This document shows, piece by piece, positions 1 through 5,818 of a stretch of 7,918 bases of DNA (within the stretch, counting starts at the first letter, position 1; each line of letters begins with the position of its first letter). Made by a program: the position numbers and the translations under genes. The notes under the pieces were generated by a model. It worked only from the letters and a program-made list of their open reading frames with translations, did not search any database and had not been told where the DNA came from. Location of the stretch: positions 1-7,918 of the forward strand of contig JAKSBB010000766.1 of the NCBI GenBank assembly GCA_022361315.1, given 5' to 3'. Source of the DNA: Desulfobacterales bacterium (GTDB lineage: Bacteria; Desulfobacterota; Desulfobacteria; Desulfobacterales; Desulfobacteraceae).

Positions 1-698
1 ACATCAATGTCATCCATATGGGCCACATGGGGCATCAGAATACTGGAGGTGGTCATCTTCACCGCCACCTTGTTCCGCAGAGACCGGAACGGTTCTCTTT
101 CCACCGGCCCGTCCGGTGCGGGCAGCCCCGGCACCTCAAGAAAAGGAATGCCGGAGACGTCAACGGGTTGAGAAACCATTTCTTCTTGTAGCTCATCATT
201 TGGTGCTTCGGCCACAGGCGGACTGACGGCAGAACCCGGATCAGATGCGTCATACGCATTCAGATCTTCCGGTGTGACCCTGCCCCCCGGGCCGGACCCA
301 ATCACCTGGGTGATATCAATGCCCATTTCCCTGGCCAGCCTTCGGGTGGCCGGGGCGGCCAGGACCCGGCCTTTCGGCTTGTCTTCAGATACCGGTTCAG
401 ACGGTAGAACGGGTGCAGGCGTCTCAACCGGCGCCGCGTCATCCGTTGCAGCGACATCGCCGCTGCCGTCGTCAATCACCACAAAGACACTGCCCACATC
501 CACGGTATCCCCCGGGGCCGCGTTCAGGGCTGAAATCACCCCTGCCCGGGGAGACGGGATGGTGACGGCAGCCTTATCCGTTTCCATTTCGCACAACGGC
601 TCATCTTCCTTCACCGTATCCCCCACGGCCACATGCCATTGAAGCAGTTCGCCCTCGTGAATTCCTTCTCCGAGATCAGGTAACTTGAATTCAAACAT
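1..698 (-). CDS. Dihydrolipoyl acyltransferase (E2) of a 2-oxoacid dehydrogenase complex, partial
   Basis: This is the acyl-transferring core subunit of a pyruvate or branched-chain 2-oxoacid dehydrogenase complex; it moves the acyl group from E1 to CoA through a lipoyl arm. The 232 visible residues contain one N-terminal lipoyl domain (about 1-76) with the lipoylation motif EMETDKAAV (Lys about 43), then an Ala/Pro/Glu-rich linker (about 80-110), then a peripheral subunit-binding domain (about 112-150, APATRRLAREMGIDI and GSGPGGRVTPEDL). A second linker follows, and the catalytic domain begins near residue 205 (REPFRSLRNKVAVKM). The window edge removes most of the catalytic domain, including its C-terminal active-site His. 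The start is ATG at 696-698 with AGGAGG upstream; this ribosome binding site overlaps the E1 beta stop codon and only 9 nt separate the genes, so they are cotranscribed. The E1 neighbours favour pyruvate, but E2 alone does not fix the substrate. Confidence 0.93.
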   Translation of the reverse strand, partial: MFEFKLPDLGEGIHEGELLQWHVAVGDTVKEDEPLCEMETDKAAVTIPSPRAGVISALNAAPGDTVDVGSVFVVIDDGSGDVAATDDAAPVETPAPVLPSEPVSEDKPKGRVLAAPATRRLAREMGIDITQVIGSGPGGRVTPEDLNAYDASDPGSAVSPPVAEAPNDELQEEMVSQPVDVSGIPFLEVPGLPAPDGPVEREPFRSLRNKVAVKMTTSSILMPHVAHMDDID

Positions 699-707
699 GG
701 CTTCCTC

Positions 708-1682
708 CTAAAATTCCAGGGTTTCCCGGATGGCCCGGACGATTTTCTCCTTGGACGGCAGATACATCATCTCCCTGGCAAACAGCGGCATGATGATATC
801 ATACATGGTGACCCGCTTCACCGGCGCTTCCAGATACATCAGGGCGTGGTCGTTGATCAGGGCGATAATCTCGCTGGCCGGCCCGAAGGATCTTTGTGCT
901 TCCTGGACCACCACACAACGGCCGGTTTTTTTCACCGATTTAACAATGGTGTCCGCATCCATGGGAGAGATGGTCAGAAGATCAATGATCTCCGGTGAAA
1001 ATGCGGTTTCTTTCCCGATCATCTCCACAGCCTTCAGGGTATCCCGCATCATGGCCCCCCAGGAGACAATGGTAATGTCCTCACCCGGTTGAACAATTTC
1101 CGCCCGCCCGATGGCATAATCTTTCAGCGTCACGCTTTCCTTAAAAGAACGATAGGAGCGTTTGGGTTCCATGAAAATCACGGGATCCGGATCTTCGATG
1201 GCCGCCTTCAACAGGGGACCCGCGTTTGAAGGGCTTGAAGGGATCACCACCTTCACACCTGCGGTATGGGCATAGTAGGCCTCCTTGCTTTCGGAATGAT
1301 GTTCCAGCGCCCGGACCCCGCCGCCGTAAGGCATACGGACCACCAGGGGTACAGAGAACTGCCCCCGGGAGCGATTCCGCATCCGTGAGGCATTGCCCTC
1401 AAGCTGGTGCATCATTTCATAGGAGAAACCGGAAAACTGCATTTCAACCACGGGTTTAAGCCCGGCAATGGCCATGCCGATGGCTGTGCCCAGAATGCTG
1501 GCCTCTGCGATGGGCGAATCAATGGCCCGCTCCCGGCCGAACTTTTCGTAAAGCCCGTCCGTCACACGGAACACACCGCCGTTGACGCCGACGTCCTCTC
1601 CCATTATCAACACAGAACTGTCTTTCTCCATGACATCATGGAGGGTGGTGTTCAAGGCCTGTACCATATTTATCTTAGCCAT
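708..1682 (-). CDS. pdhB: 2-oxoacid (probably pyruvate) dehydrogenase E1 component, beta subunit
   Basis: This is the beta half of the alpha2beta2 thiamine-diphosphate E1 enzyme that decarboxylates the 2-oxoacid and acylates the lipoyl arm of E2. The protein has 324 residues, the usual length for the family. The N-terminal transketolase pyrimidine-binding domain (about 1-180) shows MGEDVGVNGGVFRVTDGL (27-44) and DSPIAEASILGTAIG, in which Glu60 matches the conserved Glu that activates thiamine diphosphate. It also has a VRALEHHSES segment (123-132), equivalent to the HSQS region of relatives. The C-terminal transketolase domain covers about 200-316. The start is the ATG at 1680-1682, with AGGAGG 7 nt upstream and the typical family N-terminus MAKINMVQAL. 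A longer reading from 1733 would add 17 unconserved residues encoded inside the E1 alpha gene. The start overlaps the E1 alpha stop by 8 nt, which implies translational coupling. The pyruvate assignment comes mainly from E1 alpha. Confidence 0.92.
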   Translation of the reverse strand: MAKINMVQALNTTLHDVMEKDSSVLIMGEDVGVNGGVFRVTDGLYEKFGRERAIDSPIAEASILGTAIGMAIAGLKPVVEMQFSGFSYEMMHQLEGNASRMRNRSRGQFSVPLVVRMPYGGGVRALEHHSESKEAYYAHTAGVKVVIPSSPSNAGPLLKAAIEDPDPVIFMEPKRSYRSFKESVTLKDYAIGRAEIVQPGEDITIVSWGAMMRDTLKAVEMIGKETAFSPEIIDLLTISPMDADTIVKSVKKTGRCVVVQEAQRSFGPASEIIALINDHALMYLEAPVKRVTMYDIIMPLFAREMMYLPSKEKIVRAIRETLEF

Positions 1683-2766
1683 GGTCCGCCTCCTTTCCCA
1701 GGTCCGCCAGAAATGCGGCCCGCTGATCTTCAATGAGCTTTACAGGGGTGCCGAACACATGGTCAAAGGGTGCATCCGGTTTCACTTCCATCCCCTTTTC
1801 AAATTCTTTCACAGCAGTGTCGATTTCGGATTTGATCCGCTCCTCAAGGGCAGTCTGTTTATCATCATCCCAAATGCTGAGCCCTGTAAGATATTTTCGG
1901 AAGCGGGTGAGGGGATCTTTCTTTTCCCAGGATGCCACAAGTTCATCGCTGCGGTACCGGCTGGGATCATCCGCAGTGGTATGCATGGCCATGCGGAAGG
2001 TATCCGCTTCGATGAGGGTGGGCCCCTCCCCCTGTCTTGCCCTGTCCACGGCCTCTTTCACGGCCCGGTAAACGGCCAGGGCATCGTTTCCGTCCACCTG
2101 GATCCCCTGAATCCCATAGGCTACAGCCTTCTGGGCAATGGTTTCCGACCGGGTCTGGAACTCCCGCGGGGTGGAAATGGCAAACCGGTTATTCTGGCAG
2201 AGAAAGACCACCGGAGCGTTCAGGACGCCTGCAAAATTAAGCGCCTCATGGAAATCCCCTTCGGAGGTGGAACCGTCGCCGAAAATCGTCAGGGCCACGG
2301 TATCTTTTTCTCCCTTCAACCGGGAGGCGTAAGCCAGCCCCACGGCATGGGGAAGCTGGGACCCCAGAACAATGGAGATGGGCAGGGTCCTGTCGTTCAC
2401 CGGATTCACATTTCCTTCTTCATACCCGTTAAAGAGCATCAGGGCGTTCATCAGGGTTTCTCCCCGCATGAGCCTGGCCCCGAGTTCCCGGTAGGACCCC
2501 ACAAACCAATCGGTATCCCGGATGGCAAGGATGGCCGGGCAAAACGCCGCCTCCTGCCCTGTACACACGGGCAGTGTGCCCAGACGTCCCTGGCGCTGGA
2601 GATTGAGCATCCTGGCGTCCATCATTCTGGACAGGGTCATGGATTCATATAGATAAATCAGCTGTTCTTCGGAAAGATCGGGGACCAGATCCCCGTCCAC
2701 CTTACCGGTTTCGTCGAGAATGGAAAGCCTGCTGATCGAAAATGTTTCAATGGTATCCAAAGGCAT
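1675..2766 (-). CDS. pdhA: 2-oxoacid (probably pyruvate) dehydrogenase E1 component, alpha subunit
   Basis: This is the thiamine-diphosphate-binding subunit of the heterotetrameric E1. It has 363 residues, the normal family length. The cofactor motif is clear: GDG at 163-165 and NN at 192-193 (GDGSTSEGDFHEALN ... FLCQNNRFAIS). The active-site loop HTTADDPSRYR (262-272) is the family phosphorylation-loop segment with its catalytic His. Several segments resemble Bacillus-type PdhA from memory: LNLQRQGRLG (55-64), SETIAQKAVAYGIQGIQVDG (207-226) and SWEKKDPLTRFRKYL (near 279-293). This favours pyruvate over branched-chain 2-oxoacids, but substrate cannot be proven here. The start is ATG at 2764-2766 with AGGAGGT about 6 nt upstream. 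It is the first gene of an E1 alpha, E1 beta, E2 operon. A strong terminator of the preceding gene lies just upstream, so the operon needs its own promoter in 2767-2890. Confidence 0.93.
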   Translation of the reverse strand: MPLDTIETFSISRLSILDETGKVDGDLVPDLSEEQLIYLYESMTLSRMMDARMLNLQRQGRLGTLPVCTGQEAAFCPAILAIRDTDWFVGSYRELGARLMRGETLMNALMLFNGYEEGNVNPVNDRTLPISIVLGSQLPHAVGLAYASRLKGEKDTVALTIFGDGSTSEGDFHEALNFAGVLNAPVVFLCQNNRFAISTPREFQTRSETIAQKAVAYGIQGIQVDGNDALAVYRAVKEAVDRARQGEGPTLIEADTFRMAMHTTADDPSRYRSDELVASWEKKDPLTRFRKYLTGLSIWDDDKQTALEERIKSEIDTAVKEFEKGMEVKPDAPFDHVFGTPVKLIEDQRAAFLADLGKEADHG

Positions 2767-2791
2767 ATCAACCTCCTTTGTGTCGAGTTCA

Positions 2792-2824
2792 GGTTAATGG
2801 TAACCACAAAACATAGCTTGTAAA
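2792..2824 (-). promoter_or_regulatory. Candidate promoter and operator of the dehydrogenase operon
   Basis: On the minus strand TTTACA (2819-2824, 5 of 6 to the -35 consensus) is followed after 16 nt by TACCAT (2797-2802, 4 of 6 to the -10). A perfect 5-bp dyad, GGTTA-CCAT-TAACC (2792-2805), covers the -10 box, a position where a repressor would block transcription. The upstream gene ends in a strong terminator, so a promoter is expected in this gap. The assignment rests on reading by eye; the dyad is short and could be chance. Confidence 0.35.
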
Positions 2825-2891
2825 GCCAAATACAATCAGGCAACACAAACAGTAGAGATCAAGAAAATGAAATGAATCCGTGCGCAAAACG

Positions 2892-2921
2892 AAAAAAGCC
2901 GGATCAGTTTCCTGATCCGGC
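2892..2921 (-). terminator. Rho-independent terminator of the PEP-CTERM gene
   Basis: Read on the minus strand, this is a perfect 10-bp stem GCCGGATCAG / CTGATCCGGC (2898-2921) with a 4-nt loop, directly followed by TTTTTT (2892-2897). It lies 26 nt after the stop codon of the PEP-CTERM gene. The T-run on one side only shows that it serves the minus strand, separating this gene from the dehydrogenase operon. Confidence 0.93.
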
Positions 2922-2947
2922 AGATATTGTTGATATTTTCAGAGGGT

Positions 2948-3709
2948 TTATTTTTTCAGGCGCTTCCGCCCGGTGCGGGCAAGCCCCAGAAGCCCCATGC
3001 CCACGAGTATCATTGTACCGGGTTCCGGTACCGGGTTCACGGCAATCTGCCAGTCCTCGGTTTCCCCCTGATGAATATTGTTATAAGGAGTGATGCTGCC
3101 GCCGGCGTTGTGAATGGACGAACTGCAGGCCACTCTGGCCCGGAGCCAAAGGGTGTCAATCTCGTCTGTTACCGTAAAGGCTTCGGTGGTAAAAAAGGCG
3201 GTGAGTTCAGCCTCGGGATTAATGACGGTATGGTTGTTGGCATAGTAGTAGTTCCAATAGGTATCATCCGCAATACGGGTTCCGGACGTATCCCCCCAAT
3301 CGCCCTTGTCCCATTGGATGTCGATGATGCTTTCATCATCATCCCAGATATTGTCCCCATTCCAATCCACCCAGGCATTAAGTCCGTCGTAGGCATGCCG
3401 TCCATACCCTGCCCTGGTAAACTCAAAACCGAACATGACTTCCTGGCCGGAGAGCAAAGTCTCATTTCCCCAGGTTAAGCCGCCGTCCACCGACCAGACC
3501 ACCCCGTCATCCGAGGCATCGTTATCAATGGTAAGCGCTGAAGATTCATTGTCCCAGGCCTCCCCAAGGCGCTGCCATTCTCCTGTAACATGCCGAACAT
3601 TGCCGTAGGCATCAGGTGCATCGCTGTACTCGTATTGGTTTGCATATACGGCACCCGCCCCCAATAAACCAAGGGCGACCGCAACGAAGAATATATTCAG
3701 TGTTTTCAT
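2948..3709 (-). CDS. PEP-CTERM sorting domain protein with GEVED-like motifs
   Basis: This is a predicted exported protein of 253 residues that would be processed by an exosortase and displayed or released as surface or matrix material. A signal peptide covers about 1-23, with a likely cleavage site VYA|NQ. The mature part starts with SDAPDAYGNVRH (29-40), the DAPD-YG motif that often opens GEVED-type domains, and ends with GETEDWQIAV (215-224), matching the GEVEDY signature. Between them lies DWNGDNIWDDDE (115-126), which fits a 12-residue calcium-binding loop with D115, N117, D119 and E126. The C-terminus is a textbook PEP-CTERM signal: VPEPG (227-231), a hydrophobic helix (about 232-244) and a basic tail ending in RKRLKK. 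The start ATG at 3707-3709 is preceded by GGGGAGG. No exosortase is in the window. The specific function is unknown; a role in biofilm or extracellular polysaccharide is inferred from what is known of PEP-CTERM systems. Confidence 0.88.
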   Translation of the reverse strand: MKTLNIFFVAVALGLLGAGAVYANQYEYSDAPDAYGNVRHVTGEWQRLGEAWDNESSALTIDNDASDDGVVWSVDGGLTWGNETLLSGQEVMFGFEFTRAGYGRHAYDGLNAWVDWNGDNIWDDDESIIDIQWDKGDWGDTSGTRIADDTYWNYYYANNHTVINPEAELTAFFTTEAFTVTDEIDTLWLRARVACSSSIHNAGGSITPYNNIHQGETEDWQIAVNPVPEPGTMILVGMGLLGLARTGRKRLKK

Positions 3710-3749
3710 ATCAGACCTCCCCGGCGCCTCAGCGCAGATCTGTCGGGTT

Positions 3750-3779
3750 ATTACAATTCATGCATACCCATATATACAA
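3750..3779 (-). promoter_or_regulatory. Candidate sigma70 promoter of the PEP-CTERM gene
   Basis: On the minus strand TTGTAT (3774-3779) and TGTAAT (3750-3755, 5 of 6 to the -10 consensus) are separated by 18 nt. Transcription would start near 3743, giving a leader of about 33 nt before the GGGGAGG ribosome binding site. The weak -35 suits an activated promoter. The inverted repeat at 3786-3810 lies just upstream of the -35 box. Confidence 0.4.
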
Positions 3780-3785
3780 AAACAC

Positions 3786-3810
3786 CTAGCGGTGCACCAT
3801 ACACCGTTAG
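3786..3810 (-). promoter_or_regulatory. Imperfect 9-bp inverted repeat: operator or weak terminator
   Basis: On the minus strand the arms CTAACGGTG and CACCGCTAG pair at 8 of 9 positions around a 7-nt centre. Two readings are possible. It begins 26 nt after the stop of the PilZ-LuxR gene and is followed by GTGTTTTTG (T-run 3778-3782), so it could be a modest intrinsic terminator. It is also centred about 55 nt upstream of the predicted transcription start of the PEP-CTERM gene, a typical activator-binding position, and a dyad is the usual form of a LuxR-type site. The sequence does not decide between these. Confidence 0.45.
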
Positions 3811-3835
3811 TACCAAAGTATGAAAAAAATTTATT

Positions 3836-4369
3836 TCAGAGGTTTTCAGCCGCCCAGAGTGCAGCCTGAAGCCGGCGTTTCACGTTGATTTTCTTGAAGA
3901 TATTATGAAGATGGGTTTTGACGGTATGCGGACTGATAAAGAGTTCATCCGCAATCTGCTGGTTTGAAAATCCGGAGGCGATCAGATCGAGTATTTCCCT
4001 CTCCCGCCGGGTCAGCCCGGTGTCGTCACCGTTGGTTTCTTCGGATACGTACTGGAATTCACAGTCCTTATCAAAGGCCAATGCGGTGCCGCGTCCGGAC
4101 ACCCTAACCACCTGCCCCTTCAGGGCCACTTTGGCCTTGTCCCCTTTCAGGGCCTTCAGGGCTTCCAAAGGAATGTCTATGTCGATTTCAAGGGTGGTGC
4201 CTACTTTTAAAGGCAGATCAGCGGATATCAGCGCGCCGGTGGAAGAAATATTACTGGTTTTCAACTTCATATTCGCCGGTTTCTTTTCCGGGTTATTCAC
4301 CTTCAGATTCACCGGCAGTTCGAGGTTGAACCGCTCACTTCCCCGCTTATTATTCATCTCGTCAGACAT
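3836..4369 (-). CDS. PilZ-LuxR fusion transcriptional regulator
   Basis: A 177-residue protein joins an N-terminal PilZ-type domain to a C-terminal LuxR/GerE helix-turn-helix. The PilZ part (about 8-110) carries both c-di-GMP-binding signatures: RGSER (R9 and R13, the RxxxR motif) and NISSTG (40-45, the [D/N]xSxxG motif). The LuxR part (about 117-177) is canonical, with LTRREREILDLIASGFSNQQ, then IADELFISPHTVKTHLHNIF and the ending KKINVKRRLQAALWA. No receiver or autoinducer domain is present, so c-di-GMP is the likely input and DNA binding the output; this is inference from the domains. The start ATG (4367-4369) has GGAGG only 3 nt upstream, which is rather close; Met5 is a possible alternative start but would place GGAGG 15 nt away. 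The gene has its own promoter and lies directly upstream of the PEP-CTERM gene on the same strand, 126 nt away, making that gene a natural candidate target. Confidence 0.87.
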   Translation of the reverse strand: MSDEMNNKRGSERFNLELPVNLKVNNPEKKPANMKLKTSNISSTGALISADLPLKVGTTLEIDIDIPLEALKALKGDKAKVALKGQVVRVSGRGTALAFDKDCEFQYVSEETNGDDTGLTRREREILDLIASGFSNQQIADELFISPHTVKTHLHNIFKKINVKRRLQAALWAAENL

Positions 4370-4404
4370 ACGCCTCCGCTGAACTCAAAAATGGTATGTC
4401 CTAA

Positions 4405-4433
4405 GTTGTATCGTAACGGACAGGGCATGTCAA
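4405..4433 (-). promoter_or_regulatory. Sigma70-type promoter of the PilZ-LuxR gene
   Basis: On the minus strand a perfect -35 TTGACA (4428-4433) is followed after exactly 17 nt by TACAAC (4405-4410, 4 of 6 to the -10 consensus). The start site would be near 4398, giving a leader of about 28 nt. The optimal spacing and perfect -35 make this the best vegetative promoter seen in the window, so the regulator is probably expressed constitutively and controlled by its ligand. Confidence 0.6.
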
Positions 4434-4489
4434 TCGCTGGATCCCAGGGCGAATCAAACCGTAACCACGGCATCGGCCACGACTCCCGG

Positions 4490-4756
4490 CTATTTCAACT
4501 GGCTGTCTTTGCTTCCCCTGCGGTTGATCCCTGTGGCATAGGTCTGCTGTTCTTCAAGCTCGGACTGGCACTGGATGCAGAGCCTCACCCCGGGCACGGC
4601 CTTTCGCCGTTTCTCCGGGATCTCCTCCTCGCAAATATCACAATGGGTCAGGCTTTCTCCTTCCGGCAACCGGCTTCTGGCCAGTTTCACCGCATCGTCG
4701 ATACCCGCATCAATCTGTTCCTGCACCGCCCCGTCCCGGGCCCATCCTACTGCCAT
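4490..4756 (-). CDS. DksA/TraR-family C4 zinc-finger protein, YbiI-like
   Basis: This small soluble protein of 88 residues matches E. coli YbiI in length and layout, judged from memory. It opens with MAVGWARDGAVQEQIDAGID, has the four zinc-binding cysteines C39, C42, C60 and C63 (CDIC and CIQC) flanking IPEKRRKAVPGVRL, and ends with GINRRGSKDSQLK, nearly the same as the YbiI tail. The family is related to DksA/TraR RNA-polymerase-binding proteins but lacks their long coiled coil, and its role is not established. The start is ATG at 4754-4756 with GGGAGGAG 5 nt upstream; an upstream in-frame ATG would add 47 unconserved residues overlapping htpX. It lies 19 nt after the htpX stop on the same strand and is probably cotranscribed with it. 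No convincing terminator was seen between its stop and the promoter of the next gene. Confidence 0.9.
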   Translation of the reverse strand: MAVGWARDGAVQEQIDAGIDDAVKLARSRLPEGESLTHCDICEEEIPEKRRKAVPGVRLCIQCQSELEEQQTYATGINRRGSKDSQLK

Positions 4757-4775
4757 AATTCTCCTCCCCTGTCCT

Positions 4776-5711
4776 TCAGGACATATTGTCCCAGAAAGAT
4801 TTCCCCTGATCCGCCATGGTGGAGGTGCCAGAGCTCCCGCCGGTCCCCCGGCTTGAGTCACCCGAAGATGGCGGTCTGTTGCCGGCCAGCCGGGCAACCC
4901 GGTCCTGAATGGGGGGATGGGTGGAAAACAGATTCATCATCCGCTGTCCGGTGAGCGGTGTGACGATAAACATATGGGCTGTGGAAGGATTGGCGTCTAC
5001 CTGGCCCCGGCTGCTGTAAGCTCCCAGCTTAGATAGGGCACTGGCCAGACCGCCGGGATTCCCGGTGATTTGGGCGGCGGTTGCGTCGGCCAGATACTCC
5101 CTGGACCGTGACACCGCCATCTGAACCAGCATAGCAGCCATGGGTGCCAGGATGGACATCACGATCACCCCCACAATTCCCAGGCCCCCTTCTTCGTCGT
5201 CACTGCCACCGAAAATGGCTGAGAACCTTGCCATGGAGGCCACCCACATGATCGCACCGGAGAGGGTGGCGGCAACGGTTGAGATTAGGATATCCCTGTT
5301 TTTGATATGCCCCAGCTCATGGGCGATCACCCCTTCCAGCTCTTCCCGGTTCATCATATTCATCAGTCCCCGTGTGACGGCCACCACCGCATGGGCCGGA
5401 TTCCGCCCCGTGGCAAAGGCATTGGGCGCATCTTCAGGGATCAGGTACACCGCCGGCATGGGCAGACCGGCCTGCCCGGCCAGCCGTTCCACCATATCGA
5501 ACAGATCTGTTGCCTGGTGCCGTTCCAGAGGCTGTGCCTTATACATGGAGAGTACGATCTTATGGGAATACCAATAGGAGCCCACATTCATCACCCCGGC
5601 AAAAATCAAAGCGATGAACATCCCGGACTGCCCGCCCAGAAGAAATCCCAGGACGAGGAACAGACTGGTCATGGCTGCCAGAAGCAGACCGGATTTAAAA
5701 TGATTGGCCAT
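4776..5711 (-). CDS. htpX: HtpX, M48-family membrane zinc metalloprotease
   Basis: HtpX is an inner-membrane endopeptidase whose active site faces the cytoplasm and which helps degrade misfolded membrane proteins, classically alongside FtsH. The 311 residues show two N-terminal membrane helices (about 8-25 and 30-48), the zinc motif HELGH (131-135), and two more hydrophobic segments (about 143-160 and 176-197). The third zinc ligand is in SRSREYLADA (201-210, Glu205), and the family FSTHPPIQDRVARL motif begins at 263. After about residue 279 there is a Ser/Gly-rich tail ending in SFWDNMS, longer than the usual end of the family and of unknown use. The start ATG at 5709-5711 has GGAGG 7 nt upstream. 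It is the first gene of a probable two-gene unit with the YbiI-like gene. Confidence 0.95.
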   Translation of the reverse strand: MANHFKSGLLLAAMTSLFLVLGFLLGGQSGMFIALIFAGVMNVGSYWYSHKIVLSMYKAQPLERHQATDLFDMVERLAGQAGLPMPAVYLIPEDAPNAFATGRNPAHAVVAVTRGLMNMMNREELEGVIAHELGHIKNRDILISTVAATLSGAIMWVASMARFSAIFGGSDDEEGGLGIVGVIVMSILAPMAAMLVQMAVSRSREYLADATAAQITGNPGGLASALSKLGAYSSRGQVDANPSTAHMFIVTPLTGQRMMNLFSTHPPIQDRVARLAGNRPPSSGDSSRGTGGSSGTSTMADQGKSFWDNMS

Positions 5712-5780
5712 GGTGTGCCTCCAAATAAAAATCTTAGGGTTAAACCGCCGCCTTACCTTCCGGCAGCCGGTGTCACGGGA

Positions 5781-5808
5781 AATATAAATCCTGATGGTGA
5801 AAAATCAA
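5781..5808 (-). promoter_or_regulatory. Candidate sigma70 promoter of htpX
   Basis: On the minus strand TTGATT (5803-5808, 4 of 6) and TATATT (5781-5786, 5 of 6) are separated by 16 nt, in the 107-bp gap between the Lrp-family gene and htpX. The leader would be about 60 nt. A short dyad CCGGC-T-GCCGG (5760-5770) falls in the early transcript. No heat-shock-type (sigma32) promoter was recognised. Confidence 0.4.
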
Positions 5809-5818
5809 CGGCTATTCG

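Noticed and set aside
1683..1733. A 17-residue N-terminal extension of E1 beta
   Set aside because: The extension falls inside E1 alpha, is not like the family N-terminus, and the ATG at 1680-1682 has a strong AGGAGG.
1582..2652. A long plus-strand open frame (356 codons) antisense to E1 alpha
   Set aside because: It lies wholly across the well-supported E1 alpha and E1 beta genes, has no family motif, and is explained by high-GC codon use leaving few stops on the opposite strand.
3015..3038. Direct repeat GTACCGGGTTC (3015-3025 and 3028-3038)
   Set aside because: It encodes the NPVPEPGT part of the PEP-CTERM signal and follows from the Pro-Val/Glu-Pro codons; no further copies were seen.
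2930..4490. A transferred or mobile segment around the PEP-CTERM and PilZ-LuxR genes
   Set aside because: No terminal repeats, integrase, transposase or tRNA were seen, and codon use does not clearly differ from its neighbours by eye.
4757..4897. A 47-residue N-terminal extension of the YbiI-like protein
   Set aside because: It overlaps the end of htpX, lacks similarity to the family, and the ATG at 4754-4756 has the better ribosome binding site and gives the exact family length.
5760..5770. Dyad CCGGC-A-GCCGG upstream of htpX
   Set aside because: It is short, has no T-run, and GC-rich dyads of this length are expected by chance here, so it was not called a terminator or operator by itself.
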